Assembly (NCBI GenBank): GCA_964526735.1
Contig: CAZGLO010000001.1
Coordinates: 53,908-117,907 of the forward strand
DNA: 64,000 nt
Direction: 5' to 3'
Source: JAAUSY01 sp964526735
GTDB lineage: Bacteria; Chloroflexota; Chloroflexia; Chloroflexales; Chloroflexaceae
Position numbers and translations under genes: made by a program. The notes under the pieces are model-generated. The model saw only the letters and a list, made by a program, of their open reading frames with translations, was not told where the DNA came from and ran no database searches. Of this stretch, positions 1-8,108 are shown in pieces; within the stretch, counting starts at the first letter, position 1, and the number at the start of each line of letters is the position of its first letter.

Positions 1-2
1 GA

Positions 3-1979
3 ATGACAAGCAACCCCCACTCCCCAACCCCCCCGCCGCAATCGGGACAGCAATCATCAACGCAACCAACCCGATCAGCCCGTCTCCTGCATGCCACTGC
101 CATCGTGTTGTTGGGCGGGGGCGGGCTTGTCCTGCTCCTGATTGGCTATGCGGCATTGAGCGATGGGAAGGCCCATTCGCTCTTGCTGTCATTGCTGCTT
201 GAGATGAGTACTGACACCCCCTCCACCGCCGACATGCAAGAAAGCCTTATTCTCGTTGGCAGGGAGATGGTGCTTCGGGGCGGGATATTGTTGTTGGCGG
301 GCGGGTGGCTGTGGGGGAAGCCGTTATTCCCCGCCGCCGCACGTCGCCTCATCACGTGGCTCAATGCGCATCGTCGGTGGGTGCTCATCACCACGATGAT
401 GGCGGTGGCGGTGTTTTGGTTGCCGGTGATATGGGTAGGGTATAGCGCAGATATGGGCGGGGTGCGATATTGGTGGCTCTTTGACGACGCCATGATCTCA
501 ATGCGCTATGCCCGCCATCTTGCCATGGGGGTGGGGCTTGTCTGGAACCCGGGCGAATACATCGAAGGCTATACCAACTTCCTTTGGGTGCTGTGTATGG
601 CGGTGGTGCATCTTTTCCCCATCTCCCTCGCCAAAACCTCACTGGTGATGCTGCTCATCAACCTGGCGCTTGCTGTTGCCGCCGTCGTGCCATTGCTGCG
701 CTTGGTTGAGCTGCTGAACGGCGGGGCGATGGCGCGGGTGTTGGTACTCACCAGCTACGCTCTCAGCCGCAACATCATGTCGTGGACGACCGCCGGTGCA
801 GAGACCGCGCTCCTCACCCTGATGCTGTTATGGGCAGTGGTGTGGGCATTGGAAGACCGCAATCAGCAGCAGATACGGTTGCGGACGTTCGTTTTGCTTG
901 GCACGATGACCCTCGTGCGGTCGGACGCGGTGATATTGGCGGGGCTTGTCGCGCTCATCTCCCTCGAAACGCTATGGAAACACCGTACCCGCGCTTTCCT
1001 GCTGACGTTCGGCGCATATGTTGCTGTTTTGCTTGCCTTCCCGATAGGCCATACGCTCTTCCGGCTTGCCTACTACGGCGAATTGCTACCCAATACCGCT
1101 TATCTCAAGGTACTCAACTGGGATGAGAAGTACATCTATGGTCTTGCCTATGTAGCCCGCTTCCTGACCGACTATTTGTTTGTTTGTCTGCTGGCGTTGG
1201 CGAGGACAGTCGTATCGCGGTCGCGGGTATGGTGGTGGCTTTTCGGCCTCTGCGCGCTCTTCGCGGGGTATGTGGCCTACGCAGGCGGCGATGTCTTCCT
1301 CCAATATCGTTTCCTCGTGCCCATTATCCCGATCATCTTCGTGCTGGCATTTGTAGGCGTGCAGCAATTGGCGGTGCGTCCATCATTGCGCATGGTGTTG
1401 GTGGCATTGAGCCTCGCCACGATACCGCTGATGGTGCCGGGCGAGACAACGCCACTCTACAGCCGTGAGAAGGCCATTGGCAACATCAAAATCGCCCTGC
1501 TGCTGAAGGAGAACGTACCGCCAGAAACACGAGTCGCCGATTTTTGGGCCGGCCTCCCGTTCTACCACTCCGATGTGTATGGGATCGACCTGCTTGGCAA
1601 GAACGACCCCTACATCGCCCAACTGCCCGCAGAGCATGGCGGTGTCCCTGGCCATAACAAGTACGATTTTGATTACTCGCTTGGCGAATTGCACCCCGAC
1701 ATCGTCATAGGGACGTTCCGTGTGCCCGTTGATGAGGAGGAAGAGGAGCAACTCCGCGAATATGTGGATAGTATTGCGCCATGGCGTGGTGCTCTCTACT
1801 TCAATGAGACCTTCCGAACGCATTGTCTGCCCTACCCCATCCCCGTCGGCACGTGGCGGACGCTCTTTGCCTGCGATTGGTCGCCCTACGTGGAGAGGCG
1901 GGAAGAGTGGACGGTGCCGTTTGAGCCGTTTGCCGAGCCGGAAGAGAACAACGAAAACCATTCCAAATCGCCATTTTGA
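3..1979 (+). CDS. Polytopic membrane protein, GT-C glycosyltransferase-like
   Basis: The 658-residue product has a Pro/Ser/Thr-rich cytosolic N-terminus, about ten hydrophobic segments and a soluble C-terminal part of about 170 residues. The stretch FDDAMISMRYARHLAMG, followed by WNPGEYIEGYTNFLW, is typical of bacterial GT-C enzymes related to mycobacterial arabinofuranosyltransferases of the AftB kind. In GT-C enzymes an acidic pair in the first extracytoplasmic loop is catalytic, and the DD here fits. The likely role is transfer of a sugar from a polyprenyl-phosphate donor outside the membrane; donor and acceptor cannot be told. The ATG lies at the window edge, so an upstream start cannot be excluded. 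The convergent neighbour is another large membrane protein, and a polyprenol-P sugar synthase is encoded nearby. Confidence 0.7.
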   Translation: MTSNPHSPTPPPQSGQQSSTQPTRSARLLHATAIVLLGGGGLVLLLIGYAALSDGKAHSLLLSLLLEMSTDTPSTADMQESLILVGREMVLRGGILLLAGGWLWGKPLFPAAARRLITWLNAHRRWVLITTMMAVAVFWLPVIWVGYSADMGGVRYWWLFDDAMISMRYARHLAMGVGLVWNPGEYIEGYTNFLWVLCMAVVHLFPISLAKTSLVMLLINLALAVAAVVPLLRLVELLNGGAMARVLVLTSYALSRNIMSWTTAGAETALLTLMLLWAVVWALEDRNQQQIRLRTFVLLGTMTLVRSDAVILAGLVALISLETLWKHRTRAFLLTFGAYVAVLLAFPIGHTLFRLAYYGELLPNTAYLKVLNWDEKYIYGLAYVARFLTDYLFVCLLALARTVVSRSRVWWWLFGLCALFAGYVAYAGGDVFLQYRFLVPIIPIIFVLAFVGVQQLAVRPSLRMVLVALSLATIPLMVPGETTPLYSREKAIGNIKIALLLKENVPPETRVADFWAGLPFYHSDVYGIDLLGKNDPYIAQLPAEHGGVPGHNKYDFDYSLGELHPDIVIGTFRVPVDEEEEEQLREYVDSIAPWRGALYFNETFRTHCLPYPIPVGTWRTLFACDWSPYVERREEWTVPFEPFAEPEENNENHSKSPF

Positions 1980-2009
1980 CCATATCCAGCCGCTCAACCA
2001 CTCTACCAC

Positions 2010-3665
2010 CTACTCCTGGCGTGGGGTAAGGTAGCTACTCCACTCATCCTCGTACCGCACCTCCCACTCGGAACGCTCTTGCAGGGCTTGTAGCAATGGA
2101 GCTTGTTCTTCCTTGTGCAGCAGAAAGCCATCTATCTCATATTTGGCAATCAATTCGTCTATCTTTTCCCCGCTGTTGAGCGTCCGATAGTCAATCCACT
2201 GCTCAAAGGGGTAAAGCTCAATGCGCGTGTCGATAAAGACGGGTTGTTCGGGCGCAGCCCACATCATATAACTGCCAAACCGCATCGCGTGGTAGAGATG
2301 CGCTGGTCGCTCTGAAGATGGTTCCTCCTGCAGCGCCTCCACCGCCTGAACGGGCGTGTCGGGGGTGATGAGCGACCCAACCTCTGGTGGCAACCCAAGC
2401 ATCGGCTTCACCCACGGCAGCCCAACGACAAGAAGCAACCCAAGCATCCCCACAACCAGCGCGTTGATGATGGGCTGCGGCGGGGGCGATGGCTGTGGCG
2501 ATGAAGGATGGTGGTGGGTATTTTCACGGCCCGCCATGCCATTGGAGCCAAAATGAACCGCCACAACTGGCGCGAAGACCATCGCAAACCACACGATATT
2601 GCGGCCAGCCCCCAATGCCAGCCATAGGAAGGGCAAAACTATCACCATGTCGGCGATATTTGGCGCACGGCGGGAGTAGGTGAGGATCAAGGTCGTGATA
2701 ATCAGGAAAAGGAAAAAGCGTACGCCATCGCCGGTGCGGATCGTCGGCGCGGCCCATTCCGTGACAAGATTGGTGACAGAAGAAGTGTTCAGTAGATCAA
2801 AGACATACCCCAAGACGCCAACACCCCGCGGGTTGAGGAACATCGCCGCCGCCGTGATTACTCCCCATACAAACAGCCACCGCAAGGAGACGGTATCGTG
2901 CAGGGGCGGGGCAGGAGGAGCTGTCGCCGCGGCACTGCGTAGGAAGGGAGAGAATAACTTATCAAGCAGCACGCCCACAAACGTCAAGGCAATGAGCGCC
3001 CCTCCAAGCACAAACGACCCGTGCACATTCACCCAGATGATCATCAGCAGCGGCAGCAGCCATAACCAACGATTGATGCCCCACCGCCATAGGGTCAAGA
3101 TGGTCAGGAAGCCCATAAAAAGCGGGAATGCATAGCTTTGTGGCCGCACGAGCCAATTATCAAACGAAATGGGCATCACGCCAAGCAGTAGCAAGACGAC
3201 ACTCGCCTGTATCGCCCCGTTACTGCGCTTGATGCAGAGGGATAGCACAAGCCAATAACTCACCCCAATCACGGCAGCCTGCACCACGAGAATAAGCGGG
3301 ATATTGCCAAGCGAATGCAGCCCATAGAGCAGCAATTGAGCAAGCCATCCTTGGTTGTAGAAGGGTTCTCCTGCCTGTGTGTAGGAAAAACTATCGACCG
3401 TGGGCATGGTGCCAGTCTGCGCGATGAGCCGACCAGTCGCCATGTGCCACCAAAAGTCGTGCGGCGAGATGGGGACGATCAGGGGGCGGAAAAGTATCAA
3501 TGCCATCGCCACCACGACCCAAAGCTGATCGAGGGTCAGGCCAGCAATAGCACGAATAGGTGCTCCCACCCATTTCGTAGGCCAAGAGCGGGGGATGGGG
3601 AGATCAGAATGGTGGGCATTATGGTGTGCATTGCTGTTGTCGGTATTGTCCATAATTGGGTTCAT
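2010..3665 (-). CDS. Polytopic membrane protein of unknown function (GT-C-like)
   Basis: A product of about 551 residues with 10-12 predicted hydrophobic helices and a soluble C-terminus of about 110 residues. After the first helix comes HDFWWHMATGRLIAQTG and then DSFSYTQAGEPF, a motif pattern seen in large uncharacterised prokaryotic membrane proteins that resemble GT-C transferases (acidic/His motif in the first outer loop). The open frame extends upstream to 3881, but that part reads as non-coding. I placed the start at the ATG of MNPIMDN; the ATG four codons later (3653) has a GAGGAG 12 nt upstream and is a real alternative. The gene is divergent from the DPM1-like gene, and about 250 bp between them must hold both promoters. 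Function is inferred only from topology. Confidence 0.65.
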   Translation of the reverse strand: MNPIMDNTDNSNAHHNAHHSDLPIPRSWPTKWVGAPIRAIAGLTLDQLWVVVAMALILFRPLIVPISPHDFWWHMATGRLIAQTGTMPTVDSFSYTQAGEPFYNQGWLAQLLLYGLHSLGNIPLILVVQAAVIGVSYWLVLSLCIKRSNGAIQASVVLLLLGVMPISFDNWLVRPQSYAFPLFMGFLTILTLWRWGINRWLWLLPLLMIIWVNVHGSFVLGGALIALTFVGVLLDKLFSPFLRSAAATAPPAPPLHDTVSLRWLFVWGVITAAAMFLNPRGVGVLGYVFDLLNTSSVTNLVTEWAAPTIRTGDGVRFFLFLIITTLILTYSRRAPNIADMVIVLPFLWLALGAGRNIVWFAMVFAPVVAVHFGSNGMAGRENTHHHPSSPQPSPPPQPIINALVVGMLGLLLVVGLPWVKPMLGLPPEVGSLITPDTPVQAVEALQEEPSSERPAHLYHAMRFGSYMMWAAPEQPVFIDTRIELYPFEQWIDYRTLNSGEKIDELIAKYEIDGFLLHKEEQAPLLQALQERSEWEVRYEDEWSSYLTPRQE

Positions 3666-3915
3666 CTCCTCAATTGGTGACAAGTAGAAGTGCCAGAGTT
3701 CTATCAAGAAAAACGTCACGATATCGTTTAATTCTACAATCGATAAAGAACGGGGATTGCATGGGGGCATAGAAGCCGTACGGTTAACACAACGATATTT
3801 AGCACTTGTCATTTTGTGATACCCAAAACAGTTGCCGTCCCCCTGCCGTTGTGCTATGATATCGCTATCCTCGCCATACACAATGAATGGTCAGAGATCA
3901 CGAAATAAAGCAATT

Positions 3916-4650
3916 ATGAACAACAAGACGATCACGCCTCCACCCGCCTGCGATTGCACGGTTATTATTCCGACGTACAACGAGCGTGATAACATTGGGG
4001 AGATTATTCCGGCTATCTTGGCCTACCCGCGGTTTCAGGTGCTCGTGGTAGATGATAATTCGCCGGACGGCACGGGTGACTATGTGAGAGAGCTGCAAGA
4101 GGAAAACCCACGTGTGGGGTTGCTCTCCCGACCGGGTAAATTGGGGCTTGGGTCGGCCTATATTGCCGGATTTCGGCATGCCCTCGCCGCCGGAGCATCA
4201 TATATCTTTGAGATGGACGCCGACTTTTCGCATGATCCTTCCTACCTCCCTACGCTCCTCGACGCGGCAGAGACATCATACGACCTCGTGATCGGCTCGC
4301 GCTATGTGAAGGGCGGTGGGACGACCGATTGGGGGGTGTTGCGGCAGTTGATCAGCCGCGGCGGCAATCTCTACGCGAAGCTCATCCTGTGGATGCCGAT
4401 TGCTGATGGGACGGGAGGATTTCGTTGCTATCGGCGGTCTGTCCTGGAGACGCTTGATTTGGGGGCTATCCGCTCCAATGGCTACTCGTTTCAGATCGAG
4501 ATGGCCTACCGCACCGTGCAAGCCGGATGTCGCGTTGGTGAGACACCTATCATCTTTCCCGATAGGCGCGTTGGTAAATCGAAGATGTCGCGCCGCATTG
4601 TTGTCGAAGCCTTGATAAATGTGTGGCGATTGCGTTTGGGGCTTATGTGA
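3916..4650 (+). CDS. Polyprenol/dolichol-phosphate mannosyltransferase-like GT2
   Basis: A soluble GT-A fold family 2 transferase of 244 residues that is probably membrane-associated. It makes polyprenyl-phosphate-mannose (or glucose) from a nucleotide sugar, supplying GT-C enzymes. Diagnostic stretches are CTVIIPTYNERDNIGEI at the N-terminus, VDDNSPDGTGD, the metal-binding MDADFSHDP, GSRYVKGGGTTDWG and the C-terminal RRVGKSKMS. The length matches DPM1-type enzymes without membrane helices. The start is the ATG of MNNKTITPP; an in-frame ATG at 3883 is an alternative, since a TATGAT box (TGC-TATGAT, about 3854-3862) precedes both. The presence of two GT-C-like genes beside it suggests donor synthase and acceptor enzymes of one surface-glycosylation route; that link is inference. 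Confidence 0.85.
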   Translation: MNNKTITPPPACDCTVIIPTYNERDNIGEIIPAILAYPRFQVLVVDDNSPDGTGDYVRELQEENPRVGLLSRPGKLGLGSAYIAGFRHALAAGASYIFEMDADFSHDPSYLPTLLDAAETSYDLVIGSRYVKGGGTTDWGVLRQLISRGGNLYAKLILWMPIADGTGGFRCYRRSVLETLDLGAIRSNGYSFQIEMAYRTVQAGCRVGETPIIFPDRRVGKSKMSRRIVVEALINVWRLRLGLM

Positions 4651-4726
4651 CCATCCCTGCAGGGCGTAGGCCTGTTGGGGGAGAGGCTTCTCTGATTCGG
4701 AACCTAGAAAGTGTCGGGAACACCCC

Positions 4727-5821
4727 ATGGAAGACCAAGACCTTCAGCAAGAATTGACGGGCATACGCGGGCAATATCAACAAGAATACGAGAAGCTTGA
4801 GCGCGAGATCAAAGAGAGTGAGATCAATGCGCAGCAGCTTTCAACCGATATCGAGAAACTCGGCCAACGAGAGGCCAAAGTCTCTGGGCGTGTTCACGAC
4901 TTTGAGACCAACCTCGACCGCTACGAAAAGGCCGATGTCAAGAATATTTACTCATCACTGCTTGATATGCGTGTCCGGTTGCAGATGATGCGCGCCAATC
5001 TTGAGCAGTCAAAACTCAAACAAGAGAGCATGCGAGAACGTAGGGAACTCGTTGGCGATTTTGTTGAGATTCTTGACCAGTTGCTTGAGCTAGGCATTAG
5101 CGGCAGCGGGAATGGTAAGGGCGGGGGGGAGGAAATTAATGAACATGACCTCGTCACAAATATTATTCAGGCGCAGGAAGAGGAAAAAGAACGCATTGCC
5201 CTCCAAATGCACGACGGCCCTGCTCAGTCGATGAGTAACTTGGTATTGCGTGCAGAAATCTGCCACCGTTTGCTCAACCACAACGCTGATCAAGCCAGCT
5301 CTGAGCTGACGAGCCTCAAAACGGCCATCAACAGCTCGTTGCAAGATATCCGCAAATTTATCTTTGATCTGCGGCCCATGACGCTCGATGACTTGGGGCT
5401 TGTCCCCACCATTCGGCGGTTTGCGTCGGAATTTGGCGAGAGCTACAACATCGAAATCAATGTCATGGAGAATGGGTTGAATGATCGGCTTGCGCGCCAC
5501 TATGAAATCACGCTTTTCCGGTTCATTCAAGAAGCACTCAACAATATTCAGAAGCATTCGCGGGCCAAGAAGGCTCGGGTCGTGCTTACCGCCTCCGAAG
5601 GGCAGCTGCAGATTATTATTGAGGACGAGGGCGAGGGGTTTGATATCAATATCCTCTCCGACAACGCCCACAACCGCCGTAATAAAGGCATCCCCAGTAT
5701 GAAGCAGCATATTGAGATGTTGTTGCACGGCGAGCTTGGCATCCAGAGCACGCCCGGCCAAGGAACACGTGTCGTGGCGAATGTCCCCATTCAGTATGAT
5801 GTTCCCAACGGGGAAGGGTAA
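4727..5821 (+). CDS. DegS-like cytosolic sensor histidine kinase
   Basis: The 364-residue protein has no membrane helix. Residues 1-120 form a long charged coiled coil. A HisKA_3-type dimerisation/phosphoacceptor region contains QEEEKERIALQMHDGPAQ with the phospho-His at H162, and a C-terminal HATPase_c domain carries ALNNIQKHSRAKKA (N box) and DEGEGFD (G1 box). This is the layout of DegS/LiaS-class kinases, which normally phosphorylate NarL/LuxR-type regulators. No such regulator is encoded nearby, so the partner lies elsewhere. Downstream are the Flp pilin units with their own promoters. The coiled coil suggests sensing by protein contact rather than a ligand domain. Confidence 0.85.
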   Translation: MEDQDLQQELTGIRGQYQQEYEKLEREIKESEINAQQLSTDIEKLGQREAKVSGRVHDFETNLDRYEKADVKNIYSSLLDMRVRLQMMRANLEQSKLKQESMRERRELVGDFVEILDQLLELGISGSGNGKGGGEEINEHDLVTNIIQAQEEEKERIALQMHDGPAQSMSNLVLRAEICHRLLNHNADQASSELTSLKTAINSSLQDIRKFIFDLRPMTLDDLGLVPTIRRFASEFGESYNIEINVMENGLNDRLARHYEITLFRFIQEALNNIQKHSRAKKARVVLTASEGQLQIIIEDEGEGFDINILSDNAHNRRNKGIPSMKQHIEMLLHGELGIQSTPGQGTRVVANVPIQYDVPNGEG

Positions 5822-5890
5822 ATTGCAGTCTTTGAGAGGCGATAAAGTAGGCACGAGTAGTACTAATAGCAAATTAGGATAATAAGCCTA

Positions 5891-5919
5891 TTGCAAACCG
5901 ACTATGAGAGGTGTATACT
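5891..5919 (+). promoter_or_regulatory. Sigma-70-like promoter of pilin unit 1
   Basis: TTGCAA at 5891-5896 and TATACT at 5914-5919 are separated by exactly 17 nt. The same pair with the same spacing stands before each of the three pilin genes. Confidence 0.75.
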
Positions 5920-5974
5920 GTGATGTAGTTGCAGTAGTAATATAAAAATCCATTTCGGAAGGGGGTGTACGGAC

Positions 5975-6133
5975 ATGCTGCAGAGTTTCTTTGCGAAGGA
6001 AGAAGGCCAAGGCCTCGTTGAGTACGCGCTCATTCTCGTTCTTATCGCTATTGTTGTTATTGGTATCTTGACGCTACTCGGTGGGAAAGTAAGCCAAGTC
6101 TTCGGCAACATCAACGAAGGATTGGGTACGTAA
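5975..6133 (+). CDS. flp: Flp-family type IVb pilin, copy 1
   Basis: A 52-residue prepilin: short leader MLQSFFAKEEGQ, then GLVEYALILVLIAIVVIG as the hydrophobic helix with the conserved Glu at mature position 5, then a 20-residue tail. Flp pilins are cut by a TadV-type prepilin peptidase after the leader Gly and assembled by Tad machinery for adhesion. None of those genes is in the window. A purine-rich GAAGGGGG lies 10 nt before the ATG. The predicted protein is identical to that of copy 3. The gene is flanked by its own promoter and terminator. Confidence 0.9.
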   Translation: MLQSFFAKEEGQGLVEYALILVLIAIVVIGILTLLGGKVSQVFGNINEGLGT

Positions 6134-6165
6134 AGATATCTTCTTATGTAGGTACAACCACGAAA

Positions 6166-6194
6166 GGTCTCGCACATCGGGTGCGGGGCCTTTT
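6166..6194 (+). terminator. Rho-independent terminator of pilin unit 1
   Basis: A 10-bp stem (6166-6175 with 6181-6190, two G-U pairs) with loop ATCGG is followed by TTTT. The right arm GTGCGGGGCC recurs after all three pilins. Confidence 0.8.
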
Positions 6195-6324
6195 GTGCAT
6201 GTGTGGCACAGGTAAAACATAACATGTTTGGAGCATGGTGCGGGCGAATATGCATGGGTGTGGGTCAATACTCCCATGATCCCCCCTACTTGCTGGTTTG
6301 AGTATATTTGGGAAAACACCCCTA

Positions 6325-6353
6325 TTGCAAATCAATAACACATCATATATACT
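6325..6353 (+). promoter_or_regulatory. Sigma-70-like promoter of pilin unit 2
   Basis: TTGCAA at 6325-6330 and TATACT at 6348-6353, spacer 17 nt; same core as the other two units although the spacer sequence differs. Confidence 0.75.
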
Positions 6354-6402
6354 AAAACCATACCGTAGTAGTACGAACCCACCTTGAAAGGGGGGCGCAC
6401 AT

Positions 6403-6567
6403 ATGCTACAAAGTTTCTTTGCGAAGGAAGAAGGCCAAGGCCTCGTTGAGTACGCACTTATTCTCGTTCTTATCGCCATTGTTGTTATTGGTGCCTTGAC
6501 AGTTCTGGGGAACAGAGTTAGTCAAGTCTTCGTCAACATCAACGAGGGATTGAATACAGCTTCCTAG
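6403..6567 (+). CDS. flp: Flp-family type IVb pilin, copy 2
   Basis: A 54-residue pilin with the same leader and helix as its neighbours (MLQSFFAKEEGQ, then LVEYALILVLIAIVVIG). The tail has diverged: ALTVLGNRVSQVFVNINEGLNTAS. AAAGGGGGG precedes the ATG by 7 nt and is a strong ribosome-binding site. Codon differences in the shared N-terminal part show it is the older of the copies. Its own promoter and terminator make it a separate transcription unit. Confidence 0.9.
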   Translation: MLQSFFAKEEGQGLVEYALILVLIAIVVIGALTVLGNRVSQVFVNINEGLNTAS

Positions 6568-6595
6568 GATATCTCCACAAATATAGGTTGCAAAG

Positions 6596-6624
6596 GGTCT
6601 TGCACATTGGATGCGGGGCCTTTT
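6596..6624 (+). terminator. Rho-independent terminator of pilin unit 2
   Basis: A 9-bp stem (6596-6604 with 6612-6620, some G-U pairs) ends in GGGGCC and TTTT. Confidence 0.75.
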
Positions 6625-6712
6625 GTACGTCTTCAGAGTGGTGAAGGAGTGCCGAGAAGATGAGCCAACCCTCCTCCCTACTGGAGTAAGTACGACTAGG
6701 ACTATCAGCCTA

Positions 6713-6741
6713 TTGCAAACGAGCGACATATCGTGTATACT
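6713..6741 (+). promoter_or_regulatory. Sigma-70-like promoter of pilin unit 3
   Basis: TTGCAA at 6713-6718 and TATACT at 6736-6741, spacer 17 nt. Confidence 0.75.
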
Positions 6742-6793
6742 AGCATCATAGTTATATACGCACTATTAAATCCTTTTAAGAAAGGTGACGGAC

Positions 6794-6952
6794 ATGCTAC
6801 AGAGTTTCTTTGCGAAGGAAGAAGGCCAAGGCCTCGTTGAGTACGCGCTCATTCTCGTTCTTATCGCTATTGTTGTTATTGGTATCTTGACGCTACTCGG
6901 TGGGAAAGTAAGCCAAGTCTTCGGCAACATCAACGAAGGATTGGGTACGTAA
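6794..6952 (+). CDS. flp: Flp-family type IVb pilin, copy 3
   Basis: A 52-residue pilin whose protein is identical to copy 1. I see a single base difference between the two reading frames (third codon, CTG CAG against CTA CAG), and the identity continues past the stop codon into the terminator. AAAGGTG stands before the ATG. Such identity beside a clearly different middle copy points to a recent duplication or gene conversion between units 1 and 3. Confidence 0.9.
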   Translation: MLQSFFAKEEGQGLVEYALILVLIAIVVIGILTLLGGKVSQVFGNINEGLGT

Positions 6953-6984
6953 AGATATCTTCTTATGTAGGTACAACCACGAAG

Positions 6985-7012
6985 GGCCTCGCACATTGGG
7001 TGCGGGGCCTTT
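6985..7012 (+). terminator. Rho-independent terminator of pilin unit 3
   Basis: A 10-bp stem (6985-6994 with 7000-7009) with a five-base loop is followed by TTT. It also lies just beyond the 3' end of the converging HEAT-repeat gene. Confidence 0.75.
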
Positions 7013-7070
7013 CGTGATTCTTCGGACAAGTTTGGACACTTTCAGGCAGGTTTGGACAAGCAACGTTACC

Positions 7071-8108
7071 CTACAAAAGCGAGTCATCCTCGCTGAAGAG
7101 CAACTCTTCCAATGCTTCCTCTGCACTCTGCGCGCGGATATCGTCTTGGCTTCGCACCACCCGCTCCAACACCCGCCGCGCTGACGCTCCACCGACTTGC
7201 CCCAAGGCCCAAATAGCGGCTTGTGCGACCTCATCATCTTCATCGTCTACCAACCCAACAAGCATCGACAACATTGGTCGTCCATCTTCGTTGTGCTCGC
7301 CCACAGCACGGGCTGCTTCGTAGCGCATCGCTGGAGAACTACTTTGCAGTTCCCGCTCAATGTAGGGGTGCCAGATGGGGTTCATAGAGCGTCCCATTGC
7401 AACAAGCGCGCTCTCCCGCATAAAGAGTTCGGGGTGCCCATAGGCATCGTCGATAATATCTTCTACCTCAAGCAGATCGCTGAAATAGCCAATACTCTCG
7501 ACAGCACGGCGACGCACCTCTATCTCCTGCTCATCGTCCTCAATCATCCGCAAGAGTGTGTCTTGTAAGATGGTGGTCTCTTGCTCAGACAACTCCCCCA
7601 ACTCCGAACGGTAGCTGAAACGACTGAGGCCCATTATCGCCACCGCACGCACGCGGGGCGAGGGGTCGTCTACAAGTTGTATCAGCCGCCGCAAGATCAT
7701 TGGGCGTTCATCTTCCCACAGCCCATCAATCGCGACACTGCGCACTTCTGAATCGGGATCGTCAAGGCACAGCACAAAGATATCGCGAAAGTCAAGCGTA
7801 ATGTTGTCTTCCGCCATTGACCGCAACGCCTTGACAATCTCAAGACGCTGCGGCTGACGTATCTGCTGCCATATCTCCCAAAAGAGCACACTGCGAGCAG
7901 GGGCGAGGCTGGAAAGCAAGGCCAATTGGCTCATTGAGAGGGAAAAGGGTTCTATTCCCTCATTCGCCGCCTCTTGAGTGATGAGCGAGCGAAGGTAGGC
8001 CAAGCCATCTATCGGCTGCTGCTCCTGCTGCTTGTGCTGAAGAGCAGGCTGTTGCGGCTGCAATGCATATGTTCGTTCCTGTGGCGGCATACCGCCATTA
8101 TTCTTCAT
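7071..8108 (-). CDS. HEAT-repeat protein
   Basis: A 345-residue soluble protein with a Gln-rich N-terminus (about 35 residues) followed by an alpha-solenoid. Visible HEAT units include LCLDDPDSEVRSVAIDGL, LVDDPSPRVRAVAIMGLSRF, DEQEIEVRRRAVESIGYF, SSSPAMRYEAARAVGEH and DDEDDEVAQAAIWALGQVG. Such solenoids are protein-binding scaffolds; no catalytic motif is present. I chose the ATG with GGAG 6 nt upstream, which overlaps the end of the preceding gene by 11 bp, so the two are translationally coupled and probably work together. It converges on the pilin units. Confidence 0.8.
   Translation of the reverse strand: MKNNGGMPPQERTYALQPQQPALQHKQQEQQPIDGLAYLRSLITQEAANEGIEPFSLSMSQLALLSSLAPARSVLFWEIWQQIRQPQRLEIVKALRSMAEDNITLDFRDIFVLCLDDPDSEVRSVAIDGLWEDERPMILRRLIQLVDDPSPRVRAVAIMGLSRFSYRSELGELSEQETTILQDTLLRMIEDDEQEIEVRRRAVESIGYFSDLLEVEDIIDDAYGHPELFMRESALVAMGRSMNPIWHPYIERELQSSSPAMRYEAARAVGEHNEDGRPMLSMLVGLVDDEDDEVAQAAIWALGQVGGASARRVLERVVRSQDDIRAQSAEEALEELLFSEDDSLL

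Larger units (their letters stand above)
5891..7012 (+). repeat. flp: Three tandem pilin cassettes (promoter-pilin-terminator)
   Basis: Three cassettes of about 300-430 bp each contain the same promoter core, a Flp gene and a GC-rich terminator with GTGCGGGGCC or TGCGGGGCC in the right arm. Units 1 and 3 are nearly identical from about 15 bases before the ATG to the terminator. Unit 2 is diverged. Confidence 0.85.
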
